A DNA stretch of 64,000 nt from Mesorhizobium sangaii (GCF_014207355.1 NZ_JACHEF010000002.1:620001-684000); one strand, 5' to 3'; counted from the stretch's first letter, positions 8,774 to 17,636 are shown. A program made the numbers and translations. The notes: a model not told the origin generated them from the sequence alone.

Positions 8774-9601
8774 TCACGTGTCTGAGGCGATTGCCCCAGC
8801 CTTTGCGGCTGCGGCGTCTGAGCTTGCCTTGTCGTCCCACGTCACCGCCCGGTAGTCGAAACCATATTCCAGCGTCGGCTTGACGATGCGGAAATAGGGC
8901 GACAGGTCGAAATCGCGCGGCGTGTAGAGCGAGTGGTGGCGGATATGCAGGATTTCCCTGCGTGAATAGTTGGACTGCGCCGAAGCACGGCCGGGCGCGC
9001 GGGTGATTTCGGGCAGGATCGGATAGCGGATCTGGCCGTAGGCCTCGGCGATCAGCGAGGAACAGATGGCCCGTGTCGGGTCGCCGGAGCCGAATGCCAG
9101 CATGCGACGGCGCCAGCGCACCGGCACCGGCGGTGCCGGCAGGAAGTAACGCAGCATGTCGAGGATGTTCTTGAGATCGTATTTCAGGCCGAGCTTGCCG
9201 ATCATGAAGGCGACGACCCTGTCGCGGTCCTCCGGCGCCAGGCCGCTCGCCCGGCAGATGCGGGTGTTGTAGGTGCGATAGCGCGACAGCGGCACGGCCA
9301 CGCAGCCTTCGCCCATCGAGACCTCGATCAGCCGCGGCCGCTCCGTTCCGTCTTGCGGCTCGGGCAACGCGTCGCCGACATAAAGGGCCGCATGCGACCA
9401 GGTCGACTGGGTCAGGTACTTGATCACCGCCGAGATCTTCTGGTTGCCCTCGATCAGCAGGATGTCGCCGGGCTCCAGCGCACGGCGCAGCGTCTCGGCA
9501 TCGGACGGGGTATAGGGTTCGTAGCCGGAAGACTCTTCCTGCAGCGCGCCGGCGAGCCGGCGGCCAAGTCGATCCAGAAGGGTGTCTCTGAGCTCGGTCA
9601 T
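8774..9601 (-). CDS. YiiX-like permuted papain-fold cysteine hydrolase
   Basis: The 275-residue protein shows the permuted NlpC/P60-like order of the YiiX/YebB (C92) family. GDILLIEGN leads into the catalytic His in STWSHAALYVG, and the Cys follows much later in TRAICSSLIAEAYG. Related enzymes act as amidases or hydrolases on peptidoglycan-like or acylated substrates. There is no signal peptide, so the protein is probably cytoplasmic. It is convergent with the cyclase gene and lies about 100 bp from the CHAD gene on the same strand. Confidence 0.75.
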   Translation of the reverse strand: MTELRDTLLDRLGRRLAGALQEESSGYEPYTPSDAETLRRALEPGDILLIEGNQKISAVIKYLTQSTWSHAALYVGDALPEPQDGTERPRLIEVSMGEGCVAVPLSRYRTYNTRICRASGLAPEDRDRVVAFMIGKLGLKYDLKNILDMLRYFLPAPPVPVRWRRRMLAFGSGDPTRAICSSLIAEAYGQIRYPILPEITRAPGRASAQSNYSRREILHIRHHSLYTPRDFDLSPYFRIVKPTLEYGFDYRAVTWDDKASSDAAAAKAGAIASDT

Positions 9602-9704
9602 GCCAAATGCCGATTAGCACGGGCAGGCGCTGGGTTCCAGCGGGAGGGTGGTTGCGCCGACGTCAGCTCCCCTCCACGAGGGGAGAAGGGAGAGGACAGC
9701 TCGG

Positions 9705-10646
9705 TCAGCCGGTGGTTGCGATAAGATCGTCTTGGGCCGCCTCGGCCAGATCGCCGCGCGCCTTGCGGGCCAGTTTGCGTGTCGAGCGTTTGGGACTGTC
9801 GCCGAACAGCTCGGCTGCCTCGGCCAGGCAGGACTTCTTCAGCTGCTTTTCCGACCGCTTCAGAAGCTTGCCCAGGAGCCTGGTGTCTTCGGCCGGTCCG
9901 AGCGGACGGTCATCGGCCTCGAGCAGGTCGCGCATGACGAACAGATCATGCAGGTCGCCCAGCCGCTCACCCAGTGCGTCGACCGCCTTGCGCCTTGCCT
10001 TGATCGGCGTCGGCCATAGCCTGCCGAGGAGTGACAGATGCATGCCGTGCGTCTTGGCCGCCTTGCGCAGATCGTGGAAATCATTGGCCGCGCCGCGCGA
10101 TCCGGCCTTGTCGAGCGCTTTCCTGGCCCGGCGCAACGTGTTGCGGGCGCCTTCGGCAAGCACATCGGCGGCCTGTTCCGGCTGATCGGGCAGAGTGAGG
10201 GTTTCGATCCGGTGCAGGCCTTCCTCGCAAGCGGCGGTGGCAGCAGCAATTGCCGCGTCGAGCCCCGGGCCTTCGTGCAATTCATGCTGGCGGGCGATCA
10301 GCCTGTCGCGCACCGCCGCCAGCCCGTCGTCGGCGCTCTCCTTGGGAAAGCCTGCCGCCAGCCGGTCGATGGTCTCGATCAGCGCCGTCGCCTGGCGCGG
10401 CCCGGCAAGCAGGCCCGCCACGTTGCGATAGCATTGGTTCTCGGTCTCGCAGAATGTTTCGTCACCGGAACGAACAAGGCGCAATAAAGCGCGCGTGCTT
10501 TTCAGCCGCTTGCGGCATTTGTGCAGCCCCTGTTCCGGCCGGCTGCGCGCGGCGTCAAGATGGGCCAGTGCCTTGCCGATTTCCTCGGCAAGGATACGCC
10601 TGACCTCGCCGGTCAGTGGCAGGCGCGGATCGATGCGAAAACTCAT
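9705..10646 (-). CDS. CHAD-domain protein
   Basis: The 313-residue, mainly alpha-helical protein is rich in conserved His, Arg and Lys, with the KCRKRLKSTRALLRL start and the second repeat DFHDLRKAAKTHGMHLSLLG characteristic of CHAD (conserved histidine alpha-helical domain). CHAD proteins bind inorganic polyphosphate and are usually found next to, or fused with, CYTH enzymes. Its start codon overlaps the stop of the CYTH gene (ATGA, 10643-10646), so the two are translationally coupled. A role in polyphosphate handling is inferred from family and neighbour. Confidence 0.88.
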   Translation of the reverse strand: MSFRIDPRLPLTGEVRRILAEEIGKALAHLDAARSRPEQGLHKCRKRLKSTRALLRLVRSGDETFCETENQCYRNVAGLLAGPRQATALIETIDRLAAGFPKESADDGLAAVRDRLIARQHELHEGPGLDAAIAAATAACEEGLHRIETLTLPDQPEQAADVLAEGARNTLRRARKALDKAGSRGAANDFHDLRKAAKTHGMHLSLLGRLWPTPIKARRKAVDALGERLGDLHDLFVMRDLLEADDRPLGPAEDTRLLGKLLKRSEKQLKKSCLAEAAELFGDSPKRSTRKLARKARGDLAEAAQDDLIATTG

Positions 10647-11116
10647 GCGGCGATCTCCGGAATCCCCCCGAGGGCGAGCGACGCGTTGTAAAATTCAGGC
10701 TCGCCAGTGACCTCGCGGCCGAGCCAGTCAGGCAGCATTTCGGCCGGCACGTCCTCCGGCGTCTCAAGTTCGGCGACCACAAGTCCCGCAAGCGGGCCGC
10801 CAAAGACATCGACCTCATAGAGATAGCCGCGATGCCTAACATGGTGGCGTGTCTTCTCTATGACACGCCCAAGCGCGAAGGCCAGCATCTCCTTGGCCTC
10901 CGCCAGCGGGATCGGATATTCGAATTCGTCGCGCACGCGCGCCCTGCTGCCGAATTTGAGCGTCAGCTTGGCGGAAGCGTCGTCGCTGATGCGGATGCGC
11001 AGGGTTCGACCGGGGGTCGCGGCAAGATAGAACTGGCGAATGCGGATATCCGCCTCGACCAGATCCCGCCATGTTGTGCCGGAGACCAGGAATTTACGTT
11101 CGACTTCCTTGCCCAT
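10643..11116 (-). CDS. CYTH-domain phosphohydrolase (triphosphate tunnel metalloenzyme)
   Basis: The 157-residue protein begins MGKEVERKFLV, the ExExK motif of the CYTH/triphosphate tunnel family, in which the charged strands line a tunnel that binds Mg and a triphosphate. Known members hydrolyse inorganic tripolyphosphate or thiamine triphosphate, and a few are class IV adenylate cyclases. The length is typical of the stand-alone bacterial tripolyphosphatases. It is the first gene of the CYTH-CHAD operon and is divergent from the TetR-type regulator, 103 bp away. Confidence 0.88.
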   Translation of the reverse strand: MGKEVERKFLVSGTTWRDLVEADIRIRQFYLAATPGRTLRIRISDDASAKLTLKFGSRARVRDEFEYPIPLAEAKEMLAFALGRVIEKTRHHVRHRGYLYEVDVFGGPLAGLVVAELETPEDVPAEMLPDWLGREVTGEPEFYNASLALGGIPEIAA

Positions 11117-11187
11117 GGCCGCGCACTAAAGCGTTAACAGACGGCCGTGGCAAGATGGTCGCATACACAAGTTTGAGTCATTGATTG

Positions 11188-11213
11188 ACTTTAATCAATC
11201 GATTGATTAAAGT
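11188..11213. promoter_or_regulatory. 26-bp palindromic operator upstream of TetR-type gene
   Basis: A perfect palindrome is centred between 11200 and 11201; the inner arms read TTTAATCAATC and GATTGATTAAA, and pairing extends two more bases on each side. It ends six bases before the ATG at 11220, where a ribosome site would be expected, so bound protein would block the start of the gene. No separate Shine-Dalgarno is visible. It is very probably the self-operator of the TetR-type regulator. Confidence 0.7.
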
Positions 11214-11219
11214 GCGCTC

Positions 11220-11912
11220 ATGATCAAGTTGCCCGACACCGGAAGTCCCCGTCGCGAGACGTCACCCGCCGAGATGACGCGCTCGGCTCTCGTCCATGCG
11301 GCGCTGAAACTGTTCGGACGGCAGGGTTTCGACGGCACCTCGACGCGCCAGATCGCGGCCGAGGCGCAAGCCAATATCGGCTCGATCGCCTATCATTTCG
11401 GCGGCAAGGAGGGCCTTCGCGCCGCCGCCGCCGACTTTATCGTCGAGACCATCCAGGCGGTTGCCGGCCAGGCGCTCGGCAATGTGCAGGCACCTGCGCC
11501 GGGACCGGCCAGTCCGGAGGCGGCGCAAGCGCTGCTCTTCGCGGCGCTGGAGCGAATGGTCGGCTTCGTCGTGGCCAGTCCGCAGGCCGGCGAGATCGTG
11601 CAGTTCGTGTTGCGCGAGCTTTCGCATCCGACGGCAGCGCTCGACCGCATCTATGACGGCGTGTTCGAGCCGACGCACCGCAGGCTGTGCCAGCTCTGGG
11701 AGCAGGCGACCGGGGAGCCGGCCGAAAGCGAGGCCACGAGGCTCACCGTGTTCACGCTGATCGGCCAGGTCATCTATTTCCGCATCGGCCGCGAGGCGGT
11801 GATGCGCCGCATGGGCTGGAACGACATTGGCGCCGCCGAGGCGGCCAAGGTGGTGGCGGTCACGTCGGGCAATCTCAGGGCCATATTGGCCGCCCGCAAG
11901 GTGCAGGGATGA
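11220..11912 (+). CDS. TetR-family transcriptional regulator (CerR-like C-terminal domain)
   Basis: Residues about 17-65 form the TetR HTH: ALVHAALKLFGRQGFDGTST, then RQIAAEAQANIGSIAYHFGG, the classic helix-turn-helix ending in YHF. The C-terminal domain resembles the DUF1956/CerR ligand-binding domain, with MVGFVVASPQAGEIVQFVLRE. Such proteins commonly repress the efflux genes beside them. Here the adaptor, ATPase and permease genes follow at once on the same strand (13 bp to the adaptor gene), so all four are probably one operon under the palindrome at 11188-11213. Confidence 0.85.
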   Translation: MIKLPDTGSPRRETSPAEMTRSALVHAALKLFGRQGFDGTSTRQIAAEAQANIGSIAYHFGGKEGLRAAAADFIVETIQAVAGQALGNVQAPAPGPASPEAAQALLFAALERMVGFVVASPQAGEIVQFVLRELSHPTAALDRIYDGVFEPTHRRLCQLWEQATGEPAESEATRLTVFTLIGQVIYFRIGREAVMRRMGWNDIGAAEAAKVVAVTSGNLRAILAARKVQG

Positions 11913-11925
11913 AGGGGCAAAGACC

Positions 11926-12879
11926 ATGAGCTTTCTGTGTTCGCTGCCGCTCGCCGCGCAGCTTTTCAGCGCCTGTGCACCGGCAGCGCCGCTGGCCGTC
12001 GGCTATGTCGAGGGCGACTATGTGCTGCTGGCGCCGATCGAGGTGGCGCAGGTCGAGACCGTCACCGTCAAGCGCGGCGATCGTGTCACACCCGGCACGA
12101 CCCTGGTGACGCTGGAAAGCGCCGACGCCAAGATCGCGGTCGCCCAGGCCGAGGCCGGCCTTGCCCAGGCCCAGGCGCAATTGGCCGACCTGCAGATCGG
12201 CAAACGCCCGGAAGAGATCGCGGTGCTCAAGGCCGAGGTCGACATGGCCAGCGCGCAGGCCGCGGACGCCAAGCGCAAATACGACCGCGCCGCCGATCTG
12301 TTCAAGCGCGGCGCCGGCACGCAGGCCGATTTCGACACCGCCTCGGCGACGCTGGAGACAGCCAACGCCCAGGTCGGCCAGGCCAATGCCAATCTCGCTG
12401 TCGGCGGCCTGCCGGCGCGCCCGGAGACGATCAAGGCCGCCGACAACCAGGTCAAGCAGGCGCAGGCGACCCTGGAGCAGGCGCGGTGGCGCCTGTCGAA
12501 GCGGGTGCTGGCGGCGCCGTCGACGGGCCGCGTCAACGACGTCATCCGCAATCCGGGCGACACCGCCGGCCCGACCGCGCCGGTCATTTCGATCCTGCCC
12601 GACGGCGCGGTAAAACTCAGCGTCTACATCCCGGAAGCCGCCTTTTCCTCGGTCAAGGTCGGCACCTTGCTCGGCGTCCACTGCGACGGTTGCGGCCCGG
12701 ACGTGAAGGCACGGGTCAGCTACGTCTCGCCGGATCCCGAATTCACCCCGCCGGTGATCTATTCCTTGGAGAACCGGCAGAAGCTGGTCTATCTGGTCGA
12801 GGCACGGCCGGAGGGCGATGCCGGCCCGCTGCAGCCGGGCCAGATCGTCGATGTCGATCTCGCGGACGGCGGAAAATGA
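11926..12879 (+). CDS. HlyD-family periplasmic adaptor subunit
   Basis: The 317-residue membrane-fusion protein has an N-terminal hydrophobic segment ending in FSAC, which could be a lipobox or a signal anchor. It then has a lipoyl-like half-motif (VETVTVKRGDRVTPGTTLVT), a long Ala/Gln-rich coiled coil (residues about 70-190) and the second lipoyl half (VLAAPSTGRVNDVIRNPGD). Such adaptors link an inner-membrane ABC exporter to an outer-membrane channel. Its TGA overlaps the ATG of the ATPase gene. It resembles the YhiI/YbhG type that works with YbhF/YbhR-like transporters. Confidence 0.85.
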   Translation: MSFLCSLPLAAQLFSACAPAAPLAVGYVEGDYVLLAPIEVAQVETVTVKRGDRVTPGTTLVTLESADAKIAVAQAEAGLAQAQAQLADLQIGKRPEEIAVLKAEVDMASAQAADAKRKYDRAADLFKRGAGTQADFDTASATLETANAQVGQANANLAVGGLPARPETIKAADNQVKQAQATLEQARWRLSKRVLAAPSTGRVNDVIRNPGDTAGPTAPVISILPDGAVKLSVYIPEAAFSSVKVGTLLGVHCDGCGPDVKARVSYVSPDPEFTPPVIYSLENRQKLVYLVEARPEGDAGPLQPGQIVDVDLADGGK

Positions 12880-13796
12880 ACGCCATCGACGTCCATGGCC
12901 TGGTCAAGCGGTTTGGCGACAAGACCGTCGTCGACCATGTGACGATGACCGTCGCCGAAGGCGAGATCGTCGGCTTTCTCGGCCCCAACGGTTCGGGCAA
13001 GACCACCACCATTCGCATCATGTGCGGCCTGCTGACGCCCGACGAGGGCGATGGCACGGTGCTCGGCTTCAACATCCGCACCGAGAGCCTGCGCATCAAG
13101 CGCGAAGTCGGCTACATGACGCAGAAATTCTCGTTCTACGAGGATCTGACGATCGGCGAGAATCTCGAATTCGTGGCGCGGCTTTACCGGCTGAGGCCGG
13201 TCGAGGAGCATGTCGCCCGCACGCTCGAGGAACTCGGCCTGACGACGCGCCGCAACCAGCTGGCCGGCACCTTGTCGGGCGGCTGGAAGCAGCGGTTGGC
13301 GCTGGCCGCCTGCATCATGCACAAGCCGAAGCTGTTGTTGCTGGACGAGCCGACGGCCGGCGTCGATCCGAAGGCGCGGCGCGAGTTCTGGGACGAGATC
13401 CATCGCCTCGCCGGCGGCGGGCTGACCGTGCTGGTCTCCACCCACTACATGGACGAGGCCGAGCGCTGCCACCGCATCAGCTACATTTCCTACGGCAAGA
13501 TGCTGGCCACCGGCACCGTCGCCGAGGTGGTGAAAAATGCCGGGCTGACCACTTTCATCTTGCAGGGCCCGCGGCTCGGCCAGGTGGCTGAAGCGCTTCA
13601 GGGCCGCCCTGGGGTCGACCAGGTGGCGCCGTTCGGCGCGACGCTGCATGTCGTCGGTTCGGACAGGAAGAAGCTGGAAGCTGCGCTCGCCGATGTCGAG
13701 AAAGAGCACACGGGCGTGACGGTGGCGCCGGGCGAAACCAGCCTCGAGGACGTCTTCATCCAGTTCATGTCCGGCTCGAAGGACAACATGGCATGA
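12876..13796 (+). CDS. ABC transporter ATP-binding protein (exporter)
   Basis: The 306-residue ATPase has Walker A GPNGSGKTTT, a Q-loop in YMTQKFSFYEDLT, signature LSGGWKQRLALA and Walker B LLLLDEPTAGVD, followed by the switch His in VSTHYMDEAE. The signature has Trp in place of the usual Gln/Met, as seen in YbhF-like ATPases. The C-terminal 75 residues are the accessory domain of drug and polysaccharide exporters. Both ends overlap neighbours by ATGA. An in-frame extension back to 11937 is a shadow of the adaptor gene. Confidence 0.9.
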   Translation: MNAIDVHGLVKRFGDKTVVDHVTMTVAEGEIVGFLGPNGSGKTTTIRIMCGLLTPDEGDGTVLGFNIRTESLRIKREVGYMTQKFSFYEDLTIGENLEFVARLYRLRPVEEHVARTLEELGLTTRRNQLAGTLSGGWKQRLALAACIMHKPKLLLLDEPTAGVDPKARREFWDEIHRLAGGGLTVLVSTHYMDEAERCHRISYISYGKMLATGTVAEVVKNAGLTTFILQGPRLGQVAEALQGRPGVDQVAPFGATLHVVGSDRKKLEAALADVEKEHTGVTVAPGETSLEDVFIQFMSGSKDNMA

Positions 13797-14929
13797 ACAG
13801 CGTCTTTTCCTTCGCCCGGCTTGGCGCGCTGCTGATCAAGGAGTTCATCCAGATGCGGCGCGACCGCATCACCTTCGCCATGATGCTCGGCGTGCCGCTG
13901 ATGCAGCTGGTGCTGTTCGGCTATGCCATCAACAACGACCCGAAGAGCCTGCCTGCCGCGCTTGTGGCGACGAGCAGCGACCCCTACACGCGCGCCATGG
14001 TCTCGGCCCTGCAGACAACCGGCTACTACCGTTTCGACCATGTCTCGCAAAGTGCGGCCGATGCGGAATTCCTGATGTCGCGCGGCGATGTCGCCTTCGT
14101 CGTCACCATCCCCGCGGATTTCGCCCGCCGGGTCGAGCGCGGCGACAGCCCGCAGATACTGATTGAGGCCGACGCCACCGACCCGGCCGTCGCCAGCGGC
14201 GCCATCTCGACGCTCGGCACCGTCGCCAGCCAGGCGCTGCTCAGGGCGCGCGGCATGCAGGAGGCGGCCGCCGAGGCAGCCCTTGGGCAGCTCGAAGTGG
14301 TGGTGCACCGGCGCTACAACCCGGAAGGCATTTCGCAGTACAACATCGTGCCCGGCCTGCTCGGCGTCATCCTGCAGATGACGATGGTGATGATGACGTC
14401 GATCGCGCTGACCCGCGAAACCGAGCGCGGCACCATGGAGAACCTGCTGGCGATGCCGTCCAGCCCGCTCGAGATCATGATGGGCAAGGTGCTGCCCTAT
14501 CTGGCGGTCGGCGGCGTGCAGGTGGTGGTAGTGCTAGCGGCTGCCAAGCTCTTGTTCGCCATCCCCTTCACCGGGTCGATGTCGCTGCTGTTGACCGCCG
14601 TTCTGATCTTCGTGCTGGCGCTGGTGCTGCTCGGCTACACGATCTCGACCATCGCGCGCACGCAGATGCAGGCGCTGCAACTCACCTTCTTCTTCTTCCT
14701 GCCGTCGATCATGCTGTCCGGCTTCATGTTTCCCTATCGCGGCATGCCCGGCTGGGCGCAGGCGTTCGGTGAGATCCTGCCGCTAACGCACTTCCTGCGC
14801 ATCATCCGCGCCGTGATGCTGAAGGGCGCCGAACTGCCGGCGGTGGCGACGGAGATCGGCTGGCTGGTGGTGTTCGTGGCGCTGTTTGCCGGCGTCGCGC
14901 TGGTCCGGTTCAGGCGGACGCTGGATTAG
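13793..14929 (+). CDS. ABC-2 type exporter permease
   Basis: The 378-residue permease has one N-terminal helix (MLGVPLMQLVLFGYAINNDP), a periplasmic domain of about 150 residues, and five C-terminal helices. The ABC-2 signature region has ETERGTMENLLAMPSSPLEIMMGK and the GFMFPYRGMPGWAQAFGEIL stretch. It matches the YhhJ/YbhR type. With the adaptor and ATPase it should form an efflux pump, and the control gene is TetR-like, so the substrate is probably a small toxic molecule. The ATG overlaps the ATPase stop. Confidence 0.9.
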   Translation: MNSVFSFARLGALLIKEFIQMRRDRITFAMMLGVPLMQLVLFGYAINNDPKSLPAALVATSSDPYTRAMVSALQTTGYYRFDHVSQSAADAEFLMSRGDVAFVVTIPADFARRVERGDSPQILIEADATDPAVASGAISTLGTVASQALLRARGMQEAAAEAALGQLEVVVHRRYNPEGISQYNIVPGLLGVILQMTMVMMTSIALTRETERGTMENLLAMPSSPLEIMMGKVLPYLAVGGVQVVVVLAAAKLLFAIPFTGSMSLLLTAVLIFVLALVLLGYTISTIARTQMQALQLTFFFFLPSIMLSGFMFPYRGMPGWAQAFGEILPLTHFLRIIRAVMLKGAELPAVATEIGWLVVFVALFAGVALVRFRRTLD

Positions 14930-15039
14930 ACGCCGCGCCGGTGGCGTACGGGCTCTTGCGGAGGTTTTGGAGGCCGGCAGGACAGAGGGGGGTGGGAAGG
15001 ATCACTGCGGCTGTCACCCTGCGCGGCCGCGTTCTTCGC

Positions 15040-16017
15040 CTACGCCGCCGCCATGATCTCGGCATAGGTGCCGAAATCGACGTTGCCGCCGGACAGCACC
15101 ACGGCGACACATTTGCCGGTGAGCTCGATCTCGCCCGATGACAGTGCCGCCAGCGCGACGCAGCCGCCGGGTTCGACCACCAGCTTGAGGTAGGCCATGG
15201 CGTCGCGCATCGCCTGGCCTGTCGCCTTGTCGGAGACGGCGATGGCCCCGGCTAGGTTTCTGCGGTTGATCTCGAAGGTGATCACGCCGGGCTCGGCGGT
15301 CAGGATCGCATCGCAGATCGAATTGTGACCCGGCTCGTTCGAAACCCTGGCGCCGGCGGCCAGCGAACGGCGGGTGTCGTCGAAATATTCGGGTTCCACC
15401 GCCCAGACCGAAGTGCTGGGCGAGGCGTCCTTGACGGCGACGGAAATGCCGCTCGACAGGCCACCGCCGCCGCAAGGGATGACCACCGCGTCGAGGCTGA
15501 CGCCATGCGCTTTCGCCTGGCGCATAATTTCGAGGCCGATCGTGCCCTGGCCGGCGATGATGGCCGGGTCGTCGAAGGGCGGCACCAGCACCATGCCTTT
15601 CTCGATGTAGGGGCGCACCACGGTCATGCGGTCGTCGCCAAAGCGGTCGAACGGCACCACTTCCGCCCCCATCTTGCGGACATTACCGACCTTCATCGCC
15701 GGCGCGTCGGCCGGCATGGCGATGACCGCCTTGACGCCGAACATCGCCGCCGACGCCGCGACGCCTTGCGCGTGGTTGCCTGACGAGAAGGCGACCACGC
15801 CACGGCTGCGCTCCTCCTCGCTGAGTGAGGAGAGCTTGTTGTAGGCGCCGCGGAACTTGAAAGAGCCGGTGCGCTGCAGCGTCTCCGGCTTGAACAGGAT
15901 GCGGGCGCCATAGCGCCTGTTCAACTCCTGCGATTCGATCAACGGCGTTTCGACGATCAGGCCGGAAAGCCGGGCGGCGGCGTGGTGGATGTCTTCTATG
16001 CCGGGAGGGGTGGTCAT
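15040..16017 (-). CDS. threonine/serine dehydratase-like PLP enzyme
   Basis: The 325-residue fold-type II PLP enzyme has the PLP-lysine motif GSFKFRGAYNK, the phosphate-binding loop PCGGGGLSSG and the substrate loop SSGNHAQG. There is no C-terminal ACT domain, so it is the catabolic, short type rather than the feedback-regulated IlvA. Likely substrates are L-threonine or L-serine, deaminated to 2-oxobutyrate or pyruvate; racemases of the same fold cannot be excluded. ATG 16017 is preferred over an upstream GTG at 16077 because it has CAGGATCC before it and begins the conserved region. Confidence 0.85.
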   Translation of the reverse strand: MTTPPGIEDIHHAAARLSGLIVETPLIESQELNRRYGARILFKPETLQRTGSFKFRGAYNKLSSLSEEERSRGVVAFSSGNHAQGVAASAAMFGVKAVIAMPADAPAMKVGNVRKMGAEVVPFDRFGDDRMTVVRPYIEKGMVLVPPFDDPAIIAGQGTIGLEIMRQAKAHGVSLDAVVIPCGGGGLSSGISVAVKDASPSTSVWAVEPEYFDDTRRSLAAGARVSNEPGHNSICDAILTAEPGVITFEINRRNLAGAIAVSDKATGQAMRDAMAYLKLVVEPGGCVALAALSSGEIELTGKCVAVVLSGGNVDFGTYAEIMAAA

Positions 16018-16145
16018 GGCGGATCCTGCGAAAAAATGGTCCGGCCATGGTGCACGGAAACGGCCGCGCGACACCAACGAAAAAATGTGACGGTTACAAG
16101 GTTGGGGAGTCTTGCCGGCGTTTGTGCCGTGCGGCCAACCGGCAC

Positions 16146-16469
16146 TTATCCCAACAACGCCCGCTGCCGCCTGGTGCCACCCAGCTTGCGCCAGCTGTTG
16201 AACCGATGCGTGGCGGCGGCGAAGGAGATTTTCATCTGCTGGGCGACCGAATAGCGCGACTTGCCTTCATCGAACATGCGGTAGCAGCATTCGACGCCCT
16301 CTTCTGTCAACTTGCCGTCCGGGGCCTTGTTGTGCGGATTGGCCGGGTCGAATTTCTCGACCTGCTGCTCGACCAGGCCTTTCAGGCGCTGCAGATCGGC
16401 CTCGATGCTGGCGATGAGATCGAGAACGGGCTTGGGGTCATAGTTGTGCGGAGGCTGTTTTGCCGTCAT
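16146..16469 (-). CDS. conserved hypothetical protein with probable C-terminal HTH
   Basis: The 107-residue protein is not one I can name. It begins with a charged helix region (VLDLIASIEADLQRLKGLVE) and ends with EEGVECCYRMFDEGKSRYSVAQ followed by FAAATHRFNSWRKLGG, which looks like a helix-turn-helix of the kind found in resolvase-like or sigma-like DNA binders. It is soluble and basic at its end. It lies alone between the dehydratase gene and the mbfA operator. Confidence 0.6.
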   Translation of the reverse strand: MTAKQPPHNYDPKPVLDLIASIEADLQRLKGLVEQQVEKFDPANPHNKAPDGKLTEEGVECCYRMFDEGKSRYSVAQQMKISFAAATHRFNSWRKLGGTRRQRALLG

Positions 16470-16602
16470 CTGCGGATTCCTTTTCCTTGGCTTCGCGCCG
16501 AATATAGGTGAACATTCGCTGATAATGAAGGGTGCGGCTCGCGCGCGGGCTTCAACAATTGTTGACCGCGACCCAGGCGCGCATTGACCTGGGGCACATC
16601 AA

Positions 16603-16633
16603 ACCCTAGTTTAGAACCGTTCTAAACTAGGGT
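16603..16633 (+). promoter_or_regulatory. Irr-binding iron control element (ICE box)
   Basis: TTTAGAA-CCG-TTCTAAA (16610-16626) matches exactly the rhizobial ICE consensus TTTAGAA-N3-TTCTAAA bound by Irr. Symmetry extends outward to a 31-bp palindrome ending ten bases before the mbfA start. Irr represses mbfA when iron is low, which matches the exporter function. Confidence 0.85.
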
Positions 16634-16642
16634 GAATTCCTC

Positions 16643-17626
16643 ATGCTTTCCCGTGTTTTCGGTTTCGGCCGTCGTCCCTTCGAATCGCTCTCCGAACAGG
16701 AGATCCTGGCACTGGCCATTTCGTCCGAAGAAGATGACGGGCGCATCTACCGGGGCTACGCCGACGGACTGGCGGAAAGCTTTCCGCAATCGGCAAAGGT
16801 GTTCGAGGAGATGGCCGAGGAAGAGGATGGCCATCGCGACTCGCTGATCGAGCTTTTCCGCAAGCGTTTCGGCGATCGCATTCCGCTGATCCGGCGCGAA
16901 CATGTGAAAGGCTACTTCGAGCGCAAGCCTGACTGGCTGGTGAGGCCGCTCGGCATCGAGCATGTGCGCAGCCAGGCCGAGGCGATGGAACGGCGCGCCT
17001 ATCTGTTCTACGTCGAGGCGGCCAAGCGCACCACCGATGCCTCGACCCGGAAACTGCTCGACGATTTGGCGGTGGCCGAGCAGGGTCACGAAACGCTGGC
17101 GCAGCGTCTGGAACAAAAGCATGTGCCGGGCGAAGTGAAGGACGAAGAGGCCGTTGCCGAGCAGCGCCAGTTCATCCTCACCTATGTGCAGCCGGGGCTG
17201 GCCGGGCTGATGGACGGATCGGTGTCGACGCTGGCGCCGATCTTTGCCGCGGCTTTTGCCACCCATGACACCTGGCAGACGCTCCTGGTCGGGCTCGCTG
17301 CCTCGATCGGCGCCGGCATTTCGATGGGCTTCACCGAGGTCGCGTCCGACGACGGCAAGCTGTCGGGCCGCGGCTCGCCGATCAAGCGCGGCCTCACCGT
17401 CGGCATCATGACGACGCTCGGCGGGCTCGGCCACGCGCTGCCCTATCTCATCCCGCAGTTCTGGACGGCGACGGCGGTCGCCGCGGTGGTGGTGTTCTTC
17501 GAATTGTGGGCGATCGCCTTCGTCCAGAACCGCTACATGCAGACGCCCTTCCTGCGTGCCGCCTTCCAGGTGGTGCTGGGCGGCGCGCTGGTGTTCGCGG
17601 CCGGCGTGCTGATCGGGAATGCGTAA
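16643..17626 (+). CDS. mbfA: membrane-bound ferritin-like iron exporter MbfA
   Basis: The 327-residue protein joins an N-terminal erythrin/ferritin-like four-helix domain to a C-terminal VIT1-like membrane domain. The first domain has EEMAEEEDGH (H64) and AEQGHE (H149) as di-iron ligands. The second (residues about 165-327, four or five helices) has GLAGLMDGSVSTLAPIFAAA and EVASDDGKLSGRGSP. MbfA exports ferrous iron and protects against iron and peroxide stress. The length and domain order match the known protein. The ICE box just upstream supports the name. Confidence 0.9.
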   Translation: MLSRVFGFGRRPFESLSEQEILALAISSEEDDGRIYRGYADGLAESFPQSAKVFEEMAEEEDGHRDSLIELFRKRFGDRIPLIRREHVKGYFERKPDWLVRPLGIEHVRSQAEAMERRAYLFYVEAAKRTTDASTRKLLDDLAVAEQGHETLAQRLEQKHVPGEVKDEEAVAEQRQFILTYVQPGLAGLMDGSVSTLAPIFAAAFATHDTWQTLLVGLAASIGAGISMGFTEVASDDGKLSGRGSPIKRGLTVGIMTTLGGLGHALPYLIPQFWTATAVAAVVVFFELWAIAFVQNRYMQTPFLRAAFQVVLGGALVFAAGVLIGNA

Positions 17627-17636
17627 TTAGACGACA

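Noticed and set aside
11937..12875. N-terminal extension of the ABC ATPase to 619 codons
   Set aside because: The extra 313 codons are the HlyD gene read in another frame; the ATPase begins at 12876 with an ATGA overlap.
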